In this document: piece by piece, positions 18,664 through 26,511 of the stretch | Layout: each line of letters starts with the position of its first letter | Position numbering within the stretch: position 1 is the stretch's first letter | Notes under the pieces: generated by a model | What the model saw: only the letters and a program-made list of their open reading frames with translations | The model's database searches: none | Told to the model about the DNA's origin: nothing | Translations under genes and position numbers: made by a program | From: Solobacterium sp. | GTDB taxonomy: Bacteria; Bacillota_I; Bacilli_A; Erysipelotrichales; Erysipelotrichaceae | Assembly (NCBI GenBank): GCA_024693325.1 | Contig: JAILLA010000028.1 | Location: forward strand, 1 to 62,723 | Direction: 5' to 3' | Length of the DNA stretch: 62,723 bases

Positions 18664-21405
18664 ATGAAAAAGCTCAGTACAGGGAAAACAGATCAGATAT
18701 GGCCTGACGCAAATGACTATTTCTATCCTGATATGGGATTGGAAAGCCTGTTCCGTACAGGTGTTTTTCTGATCGACCGTGACCATGATACGATCCCGGA
18801 TACCCGTGCGTATCATGTGGAAATCCCGGATGATCCGTACTGCAGGAAAGCCTGGGAACTGCTGGAAAACAGACTGAAAAGCGAATGCGGAAACGGGGAA
18901 AGCATACAAAGCAGGAATGTGATCCGCTTTACCGGAACCAATGAACCATCCGTCAGACAATTCATGCATGAAGGATATGCGGAACTGCGCATTGACGGCA
19001 GCGGTGACGAGCTGCTGTCATTCATGCGCTGTTTTGTGCGTGACTATGACAGATATGTTCTTTGTGCTTCCATGGAAGAGATCACCATGCACCTGCGTTA
19101 CACATTTGCCTGCCGCAATTCCGACGGTGAAACGGTCTATCAGATAAAACATCGCGACAGATGTATCCTTGAGCAGGAATATCCCGTACAGAGTGAACTG
19201 GATACGGTCATGAGGCTGATCGATGAAGTGCAGTATGAAGACCATGATCTGATATTTGAACTGGCAGTGTCCAAGCCTGAAGAAGTACGGCTGGCTGTGA
19301 AAGAGGAGATCCATAAACGTTTTCCCAACGCAGAAGTCCGCGTGCTGAATGCCTACAAACAGGGTTTCTCCTGGATCGAGGAGACATGTATTCCGGTATT
19401 GAAAGAAAAGCATCCCGAACGGATCGAGATATCGTTTGCGCCGGAGGGGGTATGGAAAGATACAGACGGACGTGTACCTGTGAGGATGGCATCAAAAGGC
19501 AAAGACAGTCAGGAACAGATGGAACTTCCGGTCCGCTTCCTGCAGGAACTGTATCCCGTTGATGATGTACTGGCAGAAGCACTGCGGATCGATCGAGACC
19601 GGATCACTTTCCGTTTATCGGAAGAGCCGGATATCACATACAGGCTCAGCGCATATCAGGATGACGCAGTCGTATTTACAGACACGTATACAGTGCATAC
19701 ATATGAACGGTATTTCCTGGATGCGTATCCGGAAAAGGGAACAGTACATCCTTCCACAGGATATTTCCGTATCAGACAGAACGGTTCGGCTGTTTCTGAG
19801 CAAACTGTCAGGACCGACAGGGATCATATCTGGGACGTGTTCCAGGAGAAGATCCTGCCTGCATTAAATGCCTGCAGGATCAATGCATATGAAAACGGCG
19901 ATCGTCTCTCACGTTCCGTTATACAGATAGGACTGGATGAGACGGAACGGATCCTTCCGTTCCGTCAGGACAGGATCGCTCCTGCGGACGGACTGATGGA
20001 AGACCTATATTTTACAGCACTGGAATATTTTGAACAGTATGATCTGGAAACGGAAAGAAACAACGGAGAAGCAGGCCTTATCATACCGGATGTCACGTTA
20101 AGAACAGGAAGTCCCGCCTGCTCATTGTCCGTTTCTGCAGCAGAACAGATCATTCCGTATCATATGCAGGTCTGTCTGGACGCTGTCTCATACAGAGACG
20201 GTCAGCTGGTCTGCCGTTATGCCGCGGGAGGTGTCAGTGATGACGTCATCGAAAACTGGCGGTGTAAATGCAATGACGGGAAATTGAGGATCTCAGGGTA
20301 TCTGAGCGGCAAAGGCATATTTGCGGTCAACGATCATGAGGTCAGGATATGTCCTGAAACAGCAGCGGATCTGGATCTTGAAGAGATCATGATCCCTGAT
20401 GCCGTGATCACTCCCGATATGCTTGATGAAGTCATGGAACAGTTCCGACATGTCCGCGGCATTCATGTGCATGTTATCGGCGAATCTTATGAACGAAGAC
20501 CCGTATATGCAGTGTCATTTGAAGAAAAAACAGGTTCCCGGTATGAAGACAGGATCAGCAGATGCAGTGTACTGATCAATGCAAGACATCATGCCAATGA
20601 AGTTTCTTCCACCAATGCCGTGCTGCACCTGATCAAAGAACTGCTGTGCGATCCGGTAAAACAGGCATTGATCAGAAACATGAATCTCGTGATCATACCC
20701 ATGGAAAATCCCGACGGAGCGGCTGTCCATGAACTGCTGTCCCGGAAACATCCATCCTACAAACTGCATATGGCAAGATTCAATGCGCTGGGCAGGGAGT
20801 TTGCACGGGATGTGTTTGTACCGGATACTGTGCATACGGAAGCCAGGGCGGTCTATCGCCTGATGAGAGAATATGTGTTTGATGCGGTCATTGATGAACA
20901 TGGCGTTCCTTCCCATGAATGGGAACAGACATTCTCCGGCTATACATCTCCTGCCTACCGCGGGTTCTGGCTGCCAAGGGCAGTCCTGTACGGGTATTTC
21001 TGGTATTCACCTGAACATGAGAATGAGATGTACAGTGCTTTGACAGAACGGATCGAGCAGGCAGTCAGTATGAAGATCAGCGCTGACAAAGAACTGGCAG
21101 AACTGAACAATGACTGGAAGGACAGGTTTGAGAAATACGCGCATGCATGGATGCCTGCCATGTTCCCTGCAGAATACAGGTATGACATGATTCATTACCA
21201 CATTGTCAGGCCGCAGGATGACCATAGTTTTTACGTCACGCAGAAATATCCGTGGCTTCACGCGCTGTACTACACAAGCGAAGTACCGGATGAAACGGTA
21301 CACGGACAGGCCCTGAAGCAGTGCGTCAGAGCACATCTGGCGGATGAATATGCGCTGCTTGAAGTGATACGGGAATTTTCCGACGGAAACATATCCGGTT
21401 CGTAG
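18664..21405 (+). CDS. Large M14-family zinc carboxypeptidase-like protein
   Basis: The 913-residue product lacks a signal peptide. The M14 domain starts near residue 590 (HVIGESYERRPVYAVSF). Zinc-ligand candidates are His643 and Glu646 in the HHANE motif and His746 in DEHGVPSHEW; PMENPDG near 680 is also typical of M14. The first 580 residues have no domain I recognise. Some M14 proteins of this layout cleave peptides or amide conjugates, but the substrate is not evident. The ATG at 18664 with AAAGG upstream is preferred to the GTG at 18607, which is close behind the preceding terminator. It may be a separate unit that still belongs functionally to the peptide-type importer upstream. Confidence 0.75.
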   Translation: MKKLSTGKTDQIWPDANDYFYPDMGLESLFRTGVFLIDRDHDTIPDTRAYHVEIPDDPYCRKAWELLENRLKSECGNGESIQSRNVIRFTGTNEPSVRQFMHEGYAELRIDGSGDELLSFMRCFVRDYDRYVLCASMEEITMHLRYTFACRNSDGETVYQIKHRDRCILEQEYPVQSELDTVMRLIDEVQYEDHDLIFELAVSKPEEVRLAVKEEIHKRFPNAEVRVLNAYKQGFSWIEETCIPVLKEKHPERIEISFAPEGVWKDTDGRVPVRMASKGKDSQEQMELPVRFLQELYPVDDVLAEALRIDRDRITFRLSEEPDITYRLSAYQDDAVVFTDTYTVHTYERYFLDAYPEKGTVHPSTGYFRIRQNGSAVSEQTVRTDRDHIWDVFQEKILPALNACRINAYENGDRLSRSVIQIGLDETERILPFRQDRIAPADGLMEDLYFTALEYFEQYDLETERNNGEAGLIIPDVTLRTGSPACSLSVSAAEQIIPYHMQVCLDAVSYRDGQLVCRYAAGGVSDDVIENWRCKCNDGKLRISGYLSGKGIFAVNDHEVRICPETAADLDLEEIMIPDAVITPDMLDEVMEQFRHVRGIHVHVIGESYERRPVYAVSFEEKTGSRYEDRISRCSVLINARHHANEVSSTNAVLHLIKELLCDPVKQALIRNMNLVIIPMENPDGAAVHELLSRKHPSYKLHMARFNALGREFARDVFVPDTVHTEARAVYRLMREYVFDAVIDEHGVPSHEWEQTFSGYTSPAYRGFWLPRAVLYGYFWYSPEHENEMYSALTERIEQAVSMKISADKELAELNNDWKDRFEKYAHAWMPAMFPAEYRYDMIHYHIVRPQDDHSFYVTQKYPWLHALYYTSEVPDETVHGQALKQCVRAHLADEYALLEVIREFSDGNISGS

Positions 21406-21446
21406 CATTCACACCGGATATCCTGCAAATACATCATCAGGCTATA

Positions 21447-21473
21447 TTGATATGCGGTATTTTCGGATATAAT
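21447..21473 (+). promoter_or_regulatory. Promoter of efp
   Basis: TTGATA (21447-21452) and a consensus TATAAT (21468-21473) with a short 15-base spacer, about 67 bases before the efp start. Confidence 0.45.
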
Positions 21474-21539
21474 GTTTGTGTTCAACAATGAGAACTGATA
21501 AAATAAGACGGCAAAAAGAGAACAAAAGGAGAAGTAACT

Positions 21540-22097
21540 ATGGCAATTGAAGCTGGCGATTTCAAAACAGGATTAACAGTAATTGTAGACGGCGACCCCT
21601 GGGTAGTCCTTGATTTCATGCATGTAAAACCCGGCAAAGGCGCAGCGATCCTGAAGACAAAGATGAAGAACCTGAAGACAGGTTCCACACAGGAAAGAAA
21701 CTTCAACGCTTCCACAAAATTCGAGCAGGCAAACATTGAAAGAAAGCAGGCTCAGTATTCCTATGAAGCAGACAACGTATTCTACTTCATGGATCTGGAA
21801 ACATATGAATCCTATGAACTGGGTGCTGACCATGTCGGTGACAACAAGTACTATCTGATCGACGGAATGACTGTTATGCTGACATTCTTCGAAGGTGCAG
21901 TACTTGATGTTACACTGCCTGACCGCGTTACTCTGACTGTCGTTGAGACAACACCTGCGATCAAGGGTGCTCCGTCCACACAGACAAAAGACGGCAAGAC
22001 AGAAACAGGTCTGACACTGAGGATCCCTCAGTTCATTGAAGAAGGCGAGAAGATCCTCGTCTCCACAGCTGACGGCAAATATTCCGGCAGAGCGTAA
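21540..22097 (+). CDS. efp: Elongation factor P
   Basis: This 185-residue cytoplasmic protein has the full EF-P length and three beta-barrel domains. It relieves ribosome stalling at consecutive prolines. The modifiable lysine is Lys33 in the loop KPGKGAA. The C-terminal domain carries the expected VVETTPAIKGA and LTLRIPQFIEEGEKI-type signatures. AAAGGAGAAGTAACT precedes the ATG. The SDR gene starts 14 bases downstream and shares the terminator at 22864. Confidence 0.97.
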   Translation: MAIEAGDFKTGLTVIVDGDPWVVLDFMHVKPGKGAAILKTKMKNLKTGSTQERNFNASTKFEQANIERKQAQYSYEADNVFYFMDLETYESYELGADHVGDNKYYLIDGMTVMLTFFEGAVLDVTLPDRVTLTVVETTPAIKGAPSTQTKDGKTETGLTLRIPQFIEEGEKILVSTADGKYSGRA

Positions 22098-22111
22098 TCT
22101 CATATTCCGAA

Positions 22112-22858
22112 ATGAATAAAGTGGTCTTGATCACCGGGGCAGCCAGAGGCATCGGCAAAGCGATCGCCCTGGAACTGGCAAAGAGCGGTTATGACATTGT
22201 CATAAACTATCTGACATCCGGGAATGAAGCACTTCAGCTGCAGAAGACGATCACTGACACCTATGGCGTCAGATGTCTTGCATACAGGGCTGATGTTTCC
22301 AATGAGGAAGAAGTCGACCGTATGGTTTCTGCTGTTGAAGAAGAGCTGCACGGTGTGGACATTCTGATCAACAATGCGGCAGTGGATCTTTCCAATCTGT
22401 TTCATTTAAAGACCGCAGAGGAATTCAGAAGAACGCTGGATGTCAACGTGGTCGGTGCATATATCTGCAGCAAGCGTGTTTACAGACATATGCTGGATCA
22501 GGAATACGGCAGGATCATCAACATTTCTTCCACCAACGGGATCAACACATACTATCCGATGAGTTTTGACTACGATGCGTCCAAGGCCGCATTGATCTCA
22601 CTCACGCATGATCTGGCTGTACAGTTCAGTCCCTATGTTCATGTGAACGCAGTCGCGCCCGGCTTTATCGGCACGGAAAGCGAACTGGAAGGATATGATG
22701 ATGAATTTCTGAAGGAAGAAACGGAAAAGATCCTGGCTGGCAGGTACGGCAGACCGGAAGAGGTCGCGTATCTGGTCAGGTTTCTGATCAGTGATGAAGC
22801 TGATTATATCAACAATACCGTGATCAGAATCGACGGAGGACAACCAGGAAGCTGTTAA
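22112..22858 (+). CDS. SDR-family oxidoreductase (FabG-like)
   Basis: This 248-residue short-chain dehydrogenase has the NAD(P) motif TGAARGIGKAIA near residue 8, the structural NNAAVD near 88, catalytic Ser near IINISSTNG and the YDASK pair (YxxxK) near 152. Family members reduce 3-oxoacyl-ACP or oxidise small alcohols and sugars. The C-terminal RIDGGQPGSC is typical of the FabG group. No fatty-acid genes are adjacent, so the substrate is open. It is co-transcribed with efp and separated from the following aldolase operon by a strong terminator. Confidence 0.88.
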   Translation: MNKVVLITGAARGIGKAIALELAKSGYDIVINYLTSGNEALQLQKTITDTYGVRCLAYRADVSNEEEVDRMVSAVEEELHGVDILINNAAVDLSNLFHLKTAEEFRRTLDVNVVGAYICSKRVYRHMLDQEYGRIINISSTNGINTYYPMSFDYDASKAALISLTHDLAVQFSPYVHVNAVAPGFIGTESELEGYDDEFLKEETEKILAGRYGRPEEVAYLVRFLISDEADYINNTVIRIDGGQPGSC

Positions 22859-22863
22859 AACAG

Positions 22864-22920
22864 ATACCCGCAGAGCGATCGTATCCGGAACCCGGACGGA
22901 GCTGCCTGCGGGTATTTTTC
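22864..22920 (+). terminator. Terminator after efp-SDR
   Basis: Ten-base perfect arms ATACCCGCAG and CTGCGGGTAT (22864-22873, 22906-22915) with a small inner stem TCCGG/CCGGA in the loop, followed by TTTTTC. Confidence 0.85.
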
Positions 22921-22992
22921 TGTTGGAAAAGCCGTCTGCCTGCATATCATGTACAGGTTTTTTTATACGGTCATTGTTTCCGGTTATGCTGT

Positions 22993-23021
22993 TTGACAAT
23001 CATTCATGCATCATGAATAAT
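22993..23021 (+). promoter_or_regulatory. Promoter of the aldolase-GlpA-like operon, with embedded palindrome
   Basis: Consensus TTGACA (22993-22998), 17-base spacer and AATAAT (23016-23021). The inverted repeat ATTCATG-CAT-CATGAAT (23002-23018) fills the spacer, so a bound repressor would block polymerase. An expected start near 23028 means that an ATG at 23020 cannot begin the first gene. Confidence 0.6.
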
Positions 23022-23082
23022 GGATTCAGAAGTAAAGAGCAGTACAGATCATATGGAAAACAGATCGGAGCAGGAAAGGATC

Positions 23083-23589
23083 ATGCAGAAATACCTGTAT
23101 CTGAGCAGCTGCCTGAAGAAGGAAGGGCTGTTTCACGAAGATACGCTTTTTCTGCTGCCCGGAAACATCGTTCTGAACGCGGAGGGAGAAAGAACATCCT
23201 CTCCGCTGTTTGATATGCTCAAAGCGGACTATGCGCTGTTCACATATGGCGAATATTCCCGCAGGTATGCAGAGAAAAAACAGGATCTGCGTCCGTCGGT
23301 CGATGACATGGCGCAGATGTTCGGGAGAAGGGTCGCTTCCCGTGTTCTTCCCGGCAGAACAGACAATGCCTGCCTGATACACAGCAAAGGCTTTGTAGTG
23401 ACAGGCAGATTTGAAAATGAACTGATCGCCGCCGCTCTCCTGGTTGAAAAGGCCTGCCGGACAGAGATCCTTGCAGGGAAGATCGGACAGATCAGATACC
23501 TGGACCCGCTGCTTGCGGAAGCGGAACATGCGGTCTACCTGAAGAAATACTCAAAACATGAGAAAGAGGCTGCCGATGAAAGAAGATGA
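23083..23589 (+). CDS. Class II aldolase-like protein lacking the metal site
   Basis: This 168-residue protein shares the C-terminal half of the class II aldolase/adducin fold (LIHSKGFVVTGRFENELIAAA matches the NHGVVV...EA.A.AE segment). It has no HxH metal motif and its N-terminal half is diverged. It may be a degenerate aldolase acting as a partner or regulator of the complete aldolase encoded next, or have another function. The start at 23083 follows AGGAAAGG and fits the promoter at 22993; earlier in-frame ATGs (23020, 23053) lie in the promoter or lack a ribosome site. It overlaps the next gene by 14 bases. Confidence 0.6.
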   Translation: MQKYLYLSSCLKKEGLFHEDTLFLLPGNIVLNAEGERTSSPLFDMLKADYALFTYGEYSRRYAEKKQDLRPSVDDMAQMFGRRVASRVLPGRTDNACLIHSKGFVVTGRFENELIAAALLVEKACRTEILAGKIGQIRYLDPLLAEAEHAVYLKKYSKHEKEAADERR

Positions 23590-24109
23590 TGTACGCAGAG
23601 AACTGGTGCAGTGCGGAAGGAAACTGGCTGAACTGGGACTGATCCAGGGAACCTGGGGAAACCTCTCTGCAAGGCTGGATCATGATTTCTTTCTGATCAC
23701 GCCTTCCGGTGCGGACTACTATGAGATCCGGCCGGAAGATATTGTGAAAGTGGACCTGAGGGACGGAACGTACGAAGCGGGAAAGCATCCCTCCAGTGAG
23801 CGCCTGATGCATCAGCTGATCTACCGGAACAGACCGGATCTGGGAGGCGTGGTACACACTCATTCCCCGTACTGTTCTGTTTTTGCGGCCTGCCGGAAGG
23901 ATCTGATCACAAGCAGGCTGGATTATCCGTGCGCGTCATACGGGATCAGCGGTTCAAAGAAACTGGCGCTAAATGTATCACAGATCATGCTGGGACATGA
24001 CGGATGCATTCTTTCCAACCATGGATTTGTCTGCGGCGCGGCAGACCTTTCCACAGCATTGGCACTGGCTGCCGAAGCAGAAAAAGCTGCGGAGGAAATA
24101 CTGAAATGA
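23576..24109 (+). CDS. Class II aldolase (FucA/AraD-like)
   Basis: This 177-residue protein has the features of the zinc-dependent class II aldolase/epimerase family: the phosphate-binding GNLSARLD and TPSGADY loops, an acid in SSERLMH, and metal ligands in VVHTHSPYCSV and the later SNHGFV. Enzymes of this family split ketose 1-phosphates into DHAP and an aldehyde, or epimerise pentose phosphates. The short length is closest to fuculose- or methylthioribulose-type members. The start at 23576 has AGAGG six bases upstream. Coupled to genes on both sides by overlaps (ATGA at 24106). Confidence 0.85.
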   Translation: MKEDDVRRELVQCGRKLAELGLIQGTWGNLSARLDHDFFLITPSGADYYEIRPEDIVKVDLRDGTYEAGKHPSSERLMHQLIYRNRPDLGGVVHTHSPYCSVFAACRKDLITSRLDYPCASYGISGSKKLALNVSQIMLGHDGCILSNHGFVCGAADLSTALALAAEAEKAAEEILK

Positions 24110-25347
24110 AGGAGAAATATGATGTCATTGTCATCGGCGCCGGACCGGCAGGCCTTTCTGCTGCCCTCAGCGCATCCCAAAACGGCGCTGATGTGCTGAT
24201 CGTGGAGCGGGAAAACGAGCCCGGCGGGATCCTGAAACAATGTATCCATGACGGCTTTGGTCTGCACCGTTACGGAGAAAAACTGACAGGTCCGGAATAT
24301 GCGTACCGTGACATCGTGCATCTTGAGGAGACGGGGAGCGATACTGCTTATTCCGCCTTTGTACTGGACATTTCCGAACAGGATGAAGGCTGGCAGGTGA
24401 CATTATCCATGCGGAGCGGCCTGCATACGGTATGGACAAAGGCACTGATCCTGGCGACCGGATGCCGTGAACGTACAGCACGACAGGTATTTATCCATGG
24501 CGACCGTCCTTCCGGAGTCTATACGGCCGGTACCGTCCAGAACTTTATCAACCTGAGAGGATGGATGCCGGCAAAAAGAGCTGTCATCCTCGGGAGCGGT
24601 GATATCGGCCTGATCATGGCAAGACGCCTGAGTCTGGAAGGGGCGGAAGTGCTTGGTGTATATGAGGCAAAGAACAGACCCGGAGGACTGATGAGAAATA
24701 TCGCCCAGTGTCTGGAAGACTTCAATATTCCGCTGTATCTGTCGAAAACAGTTACCCGGACGATCGGAAAACACAGACTGGAAGCTGTAGAGATCATGGA
24801 TGTCGATGACGATATGGAACCGGTTTCCGGCACTGCAGAGATCATCCCGTGTGATACGCTGATCCTTTCAGTCGGCCTGATCCCTGAAAATGAACTTGCG
24901 GAAAGCATCGGGATCAAGTTATCTGATCAGACGCACGGACCGTTGGTCGACCAGAATATGGAGACCATGAAAGACGGTGTCTTTGCGGCAGGAAACTGTG
25001 TCAGTGTCAATGATCTGGCAGACTATGTCAGTGAAAACGGGATCACGGCAGGAAAGGCAGCTGCTTCATATGTCAGACAGAAACAGAAACGGGAACTGAT
25101 ACCGGTAAAAAAACTGAATGGCATTGGTGTCTGTGTTCCTCAATATATTGATAAAACCAGTGAACCGGGCAATGCAGTCCTGTATCTGCGCAGTGATGAT
25201 GACTACAGGGACAGGGAGATCCGGCTGGAAAGTGAAGGAAAGATCCTGCTCACAAAGAAAATGAAAACCATTCACTCTGCGGAGATCATCCGCCTGGAAG
25301 CGGATCTGTCCGGGATCGGAGCAGAACTGGAGGTGAAGCTGATATGA
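24106..25347 (+). CDS. FAD/NAD(P)-dependent oxidoreductase of the GlpA-DUF1667 trio
   Basis: This 413-residue pyridine-nucleotide-disulfide-type flavoprotein has the FAD site DVIVIGAGPAGLSAAL at the N-terminus, a CIHDGFGL motif near residue 45, an NAD(P) site (AVILGSGDIGLIMARRL) near 160 and a second FAD motif DGVFAAGNCVSV near 290. It resembles the enzyme that accompanies glycerol-3-phosphate dehydrogenase and DUF1667 protein in many Bacillota, where it may pass electrons from the dehydrogenase to NAD or another carrier. The upstream in-frame ATG at 24004 lies inside the aldolase and is rejected. Four-base overlaps on both sides couple its translation. Confidence 0.87.
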   Translation: MKEKYDVIVIGAGPAGLSAALSASQNGADVLIVERENEPGGILKQCIHDGFGLHRYGEKLTGPEYAYRDIVHLEETGSDTAYSAFVLDISEQDEGWQVTLSMRSGLHTVWTKALILATGCRERTARQVFIHGDRPSGVYTAGTVQNFINLRGWMPAKRAVILGSGDIGLIMARRLSLEGAEVLGVYEAKNRPGGLMRNIAQCLEDFNIPLYLSKTVTRTIGKHRLEAVEIMDVDDDMEPVSGTAEIIPCDTLILSVGLIPENELAESIGIKLSDQTHGPLVDQNMETMKDGVFAAGNCVSVNDLADYVSENGITAGKAAASYVRQKQKRELIPVKKLNGIGVCVPQYIDKTSEPGNAVLYLRSDDDYRDREIRLESEGKILLTKKMKTIHSAEIIRLEADLSGIGAELEVKLI

Positions 25348-25703
25348 AAAAAATGATCTGCATCATTTGTCCGAACGGATGTGAACTTGAGGCTGATGAT
25401 GAGGAACATGTGACGGGAAATCTTTGCCCGAGAGGACGGACATTTGCCCTGCAGGAGCTGAAAGATCCCCGCCGCAGTGTATCAACGACCTGCCGTACGG
25501 TATTCCCCGATATACCGGTCGTACCAGTGCGGACAGAACAGGAAATACCAAAGCATCTGATGAAGGATACCGTCCGGGCAATCAGTGAAATTGTCATAGA
25601 CAGGCATATGCGAATAGGGGAGACGGTTGCGGCAGACATTCTGAATACCGGCGTGAATGTCGTGCTCTGCACAGACCGTCTGAAGGAGGTAGACCATGAC
25701 TGA
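25344..25703 (+). CDS. DUF1667 protein
   Basis: This 119-residue protein has CIICPNGC at residues about 5-12 and a later Cys in GNLCPRG, which suggests a metal or Fe-S site, plus a conserved tail (MKDTVRAISEIVID). DUF1667 proteins are encoded next to GlpA-like dehydrogenases and the FAD oxidoreductase and are thought to be the third, electron-carrying subunit. It overlaps its neighbours by four and eight bases. Confidence 0.88.
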   Translation: MKKMICIICPNGCELEADDEEHVTGNLCPRGRTFALQELKDPRRSVSTTCRTVFPDIPVVPVRTEQEIPKHLMKDTVRAISEIVIDRHMRIGETVAADILNTGVNVVLCTDRLKEVDHD

Positions 25704-26511
25704 CCGTTTTGCCAGAGGCAGATCTGCAGAAGTATTCCGAACCGATGACGGAAGAGTGATGAAATTGTTTTTTGCGGATTATCCGAGGGAATATGCCGAA
25801 AAGGAGTTCCGGAATACAAAGATCGCTTCCGAACTCGGATGTACACCGATGAAGGTGTATGAAATGGTAGAAAGAGAAGGAAGATGCGGCTTTATCATGG
25901 ATTTCATCAACGGTGTATCCCAGAATGATATGCCTTCCAAAAATCCGCTGTATCTGCTGAAGGGAGGAAAAGACCTCGCTCACTGCCATGTCAGAGTCCA
26001 GGCACGGAGATCACATGAACTGGAAGATATCCGGACGATGTGCGCCGGTCTTCTGAATGATGAAACCATGTCATTCCTGAGCGCAGATGAGAAACAGAGA
26101 GCTGAGAAGTATCTGCTTTCCCTTCCGGAGGACGATACGGTGCTGCATCTGGATTTCCATACCGGGAATGTACTGGTGGATCCGGATGGAGGCTGTACGG
26201 TCATCGACTGGATGACGGCAGCCAGGGGTAATCGTGCTGTTGAAGAAGCCATGATGGAATTCCTGTTTTCCGAAGCAGAGCTGTTCCCGGAAGCAGGAAA
26301 ACTGCAGAAAGCATTTTTCGCGGCTGTCCGCGGCTACATCGGGAAGCAGTTCTTCAAGGAATACCAGAAGCTGACCCCGCTTTCCGCAGAAGAGATCGAC
26401 AGATACCGTCTGCCGGCACTGATCATCAGAAGAAGCTGGAATATCGACTTTGAAAAGCCGTATCTGACAAAAACGATCCGGGAACTGATCCGGAAGTACG
26501 GGATCTCATGA
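25696..26511 (+). CDS. APH-fold small-molecule kinase
   Basis: This 271-residue phosphotransferase of the aminoglycoside/choline-kinase fold has a nucleotide loop near RFARGRSAEVF and the catalytic motif HLDFHTGNVL near residue 152. The metal-binding Asp follows in VIDWMTAARGN. Family members phosphorylate hydroxyl groups on sugars, amino alcohols or methylthioribose. Lying between the flavoprotein trio's genes, it takes the place that glycerol kinase holds in glp operons. It probably phosphorylates the pathway substrate before oxidation. It overlaps both neighbours. Confidence 0.82.
   Translation: MTDRFARGRSAEVFRTDDGRVMKLFFADYPREYAEKEFRNTKIASELGCTPMKVYEMVEREGRCGFIMDFINGVSQNDMPSKNPLYLLKGGKDLAHCHVRVQARRSHELEDIRTMCAGLLNDETMSFLSADEKQRAEKYLLSLPEDDTVLHLDFHTGNVLVDPDGGCTVIDWMTAARGNRAVEEAMMEFLFSEAELFPEAGKLQKAFFAAVRGYIGKQFFKEYQKLTPLSAEEIDRYRLPALIIRRSWNIDFEKPYLTKTIRELIRKYGIS

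Noticed and set aside
22112..22858. SDR as first enzyme of the aldolase pathway
   Set aside because: A strong terminator at 22864-22920 and a new promoter at 22993 separate it from the aldolase operon; it is coupled to efp instead.
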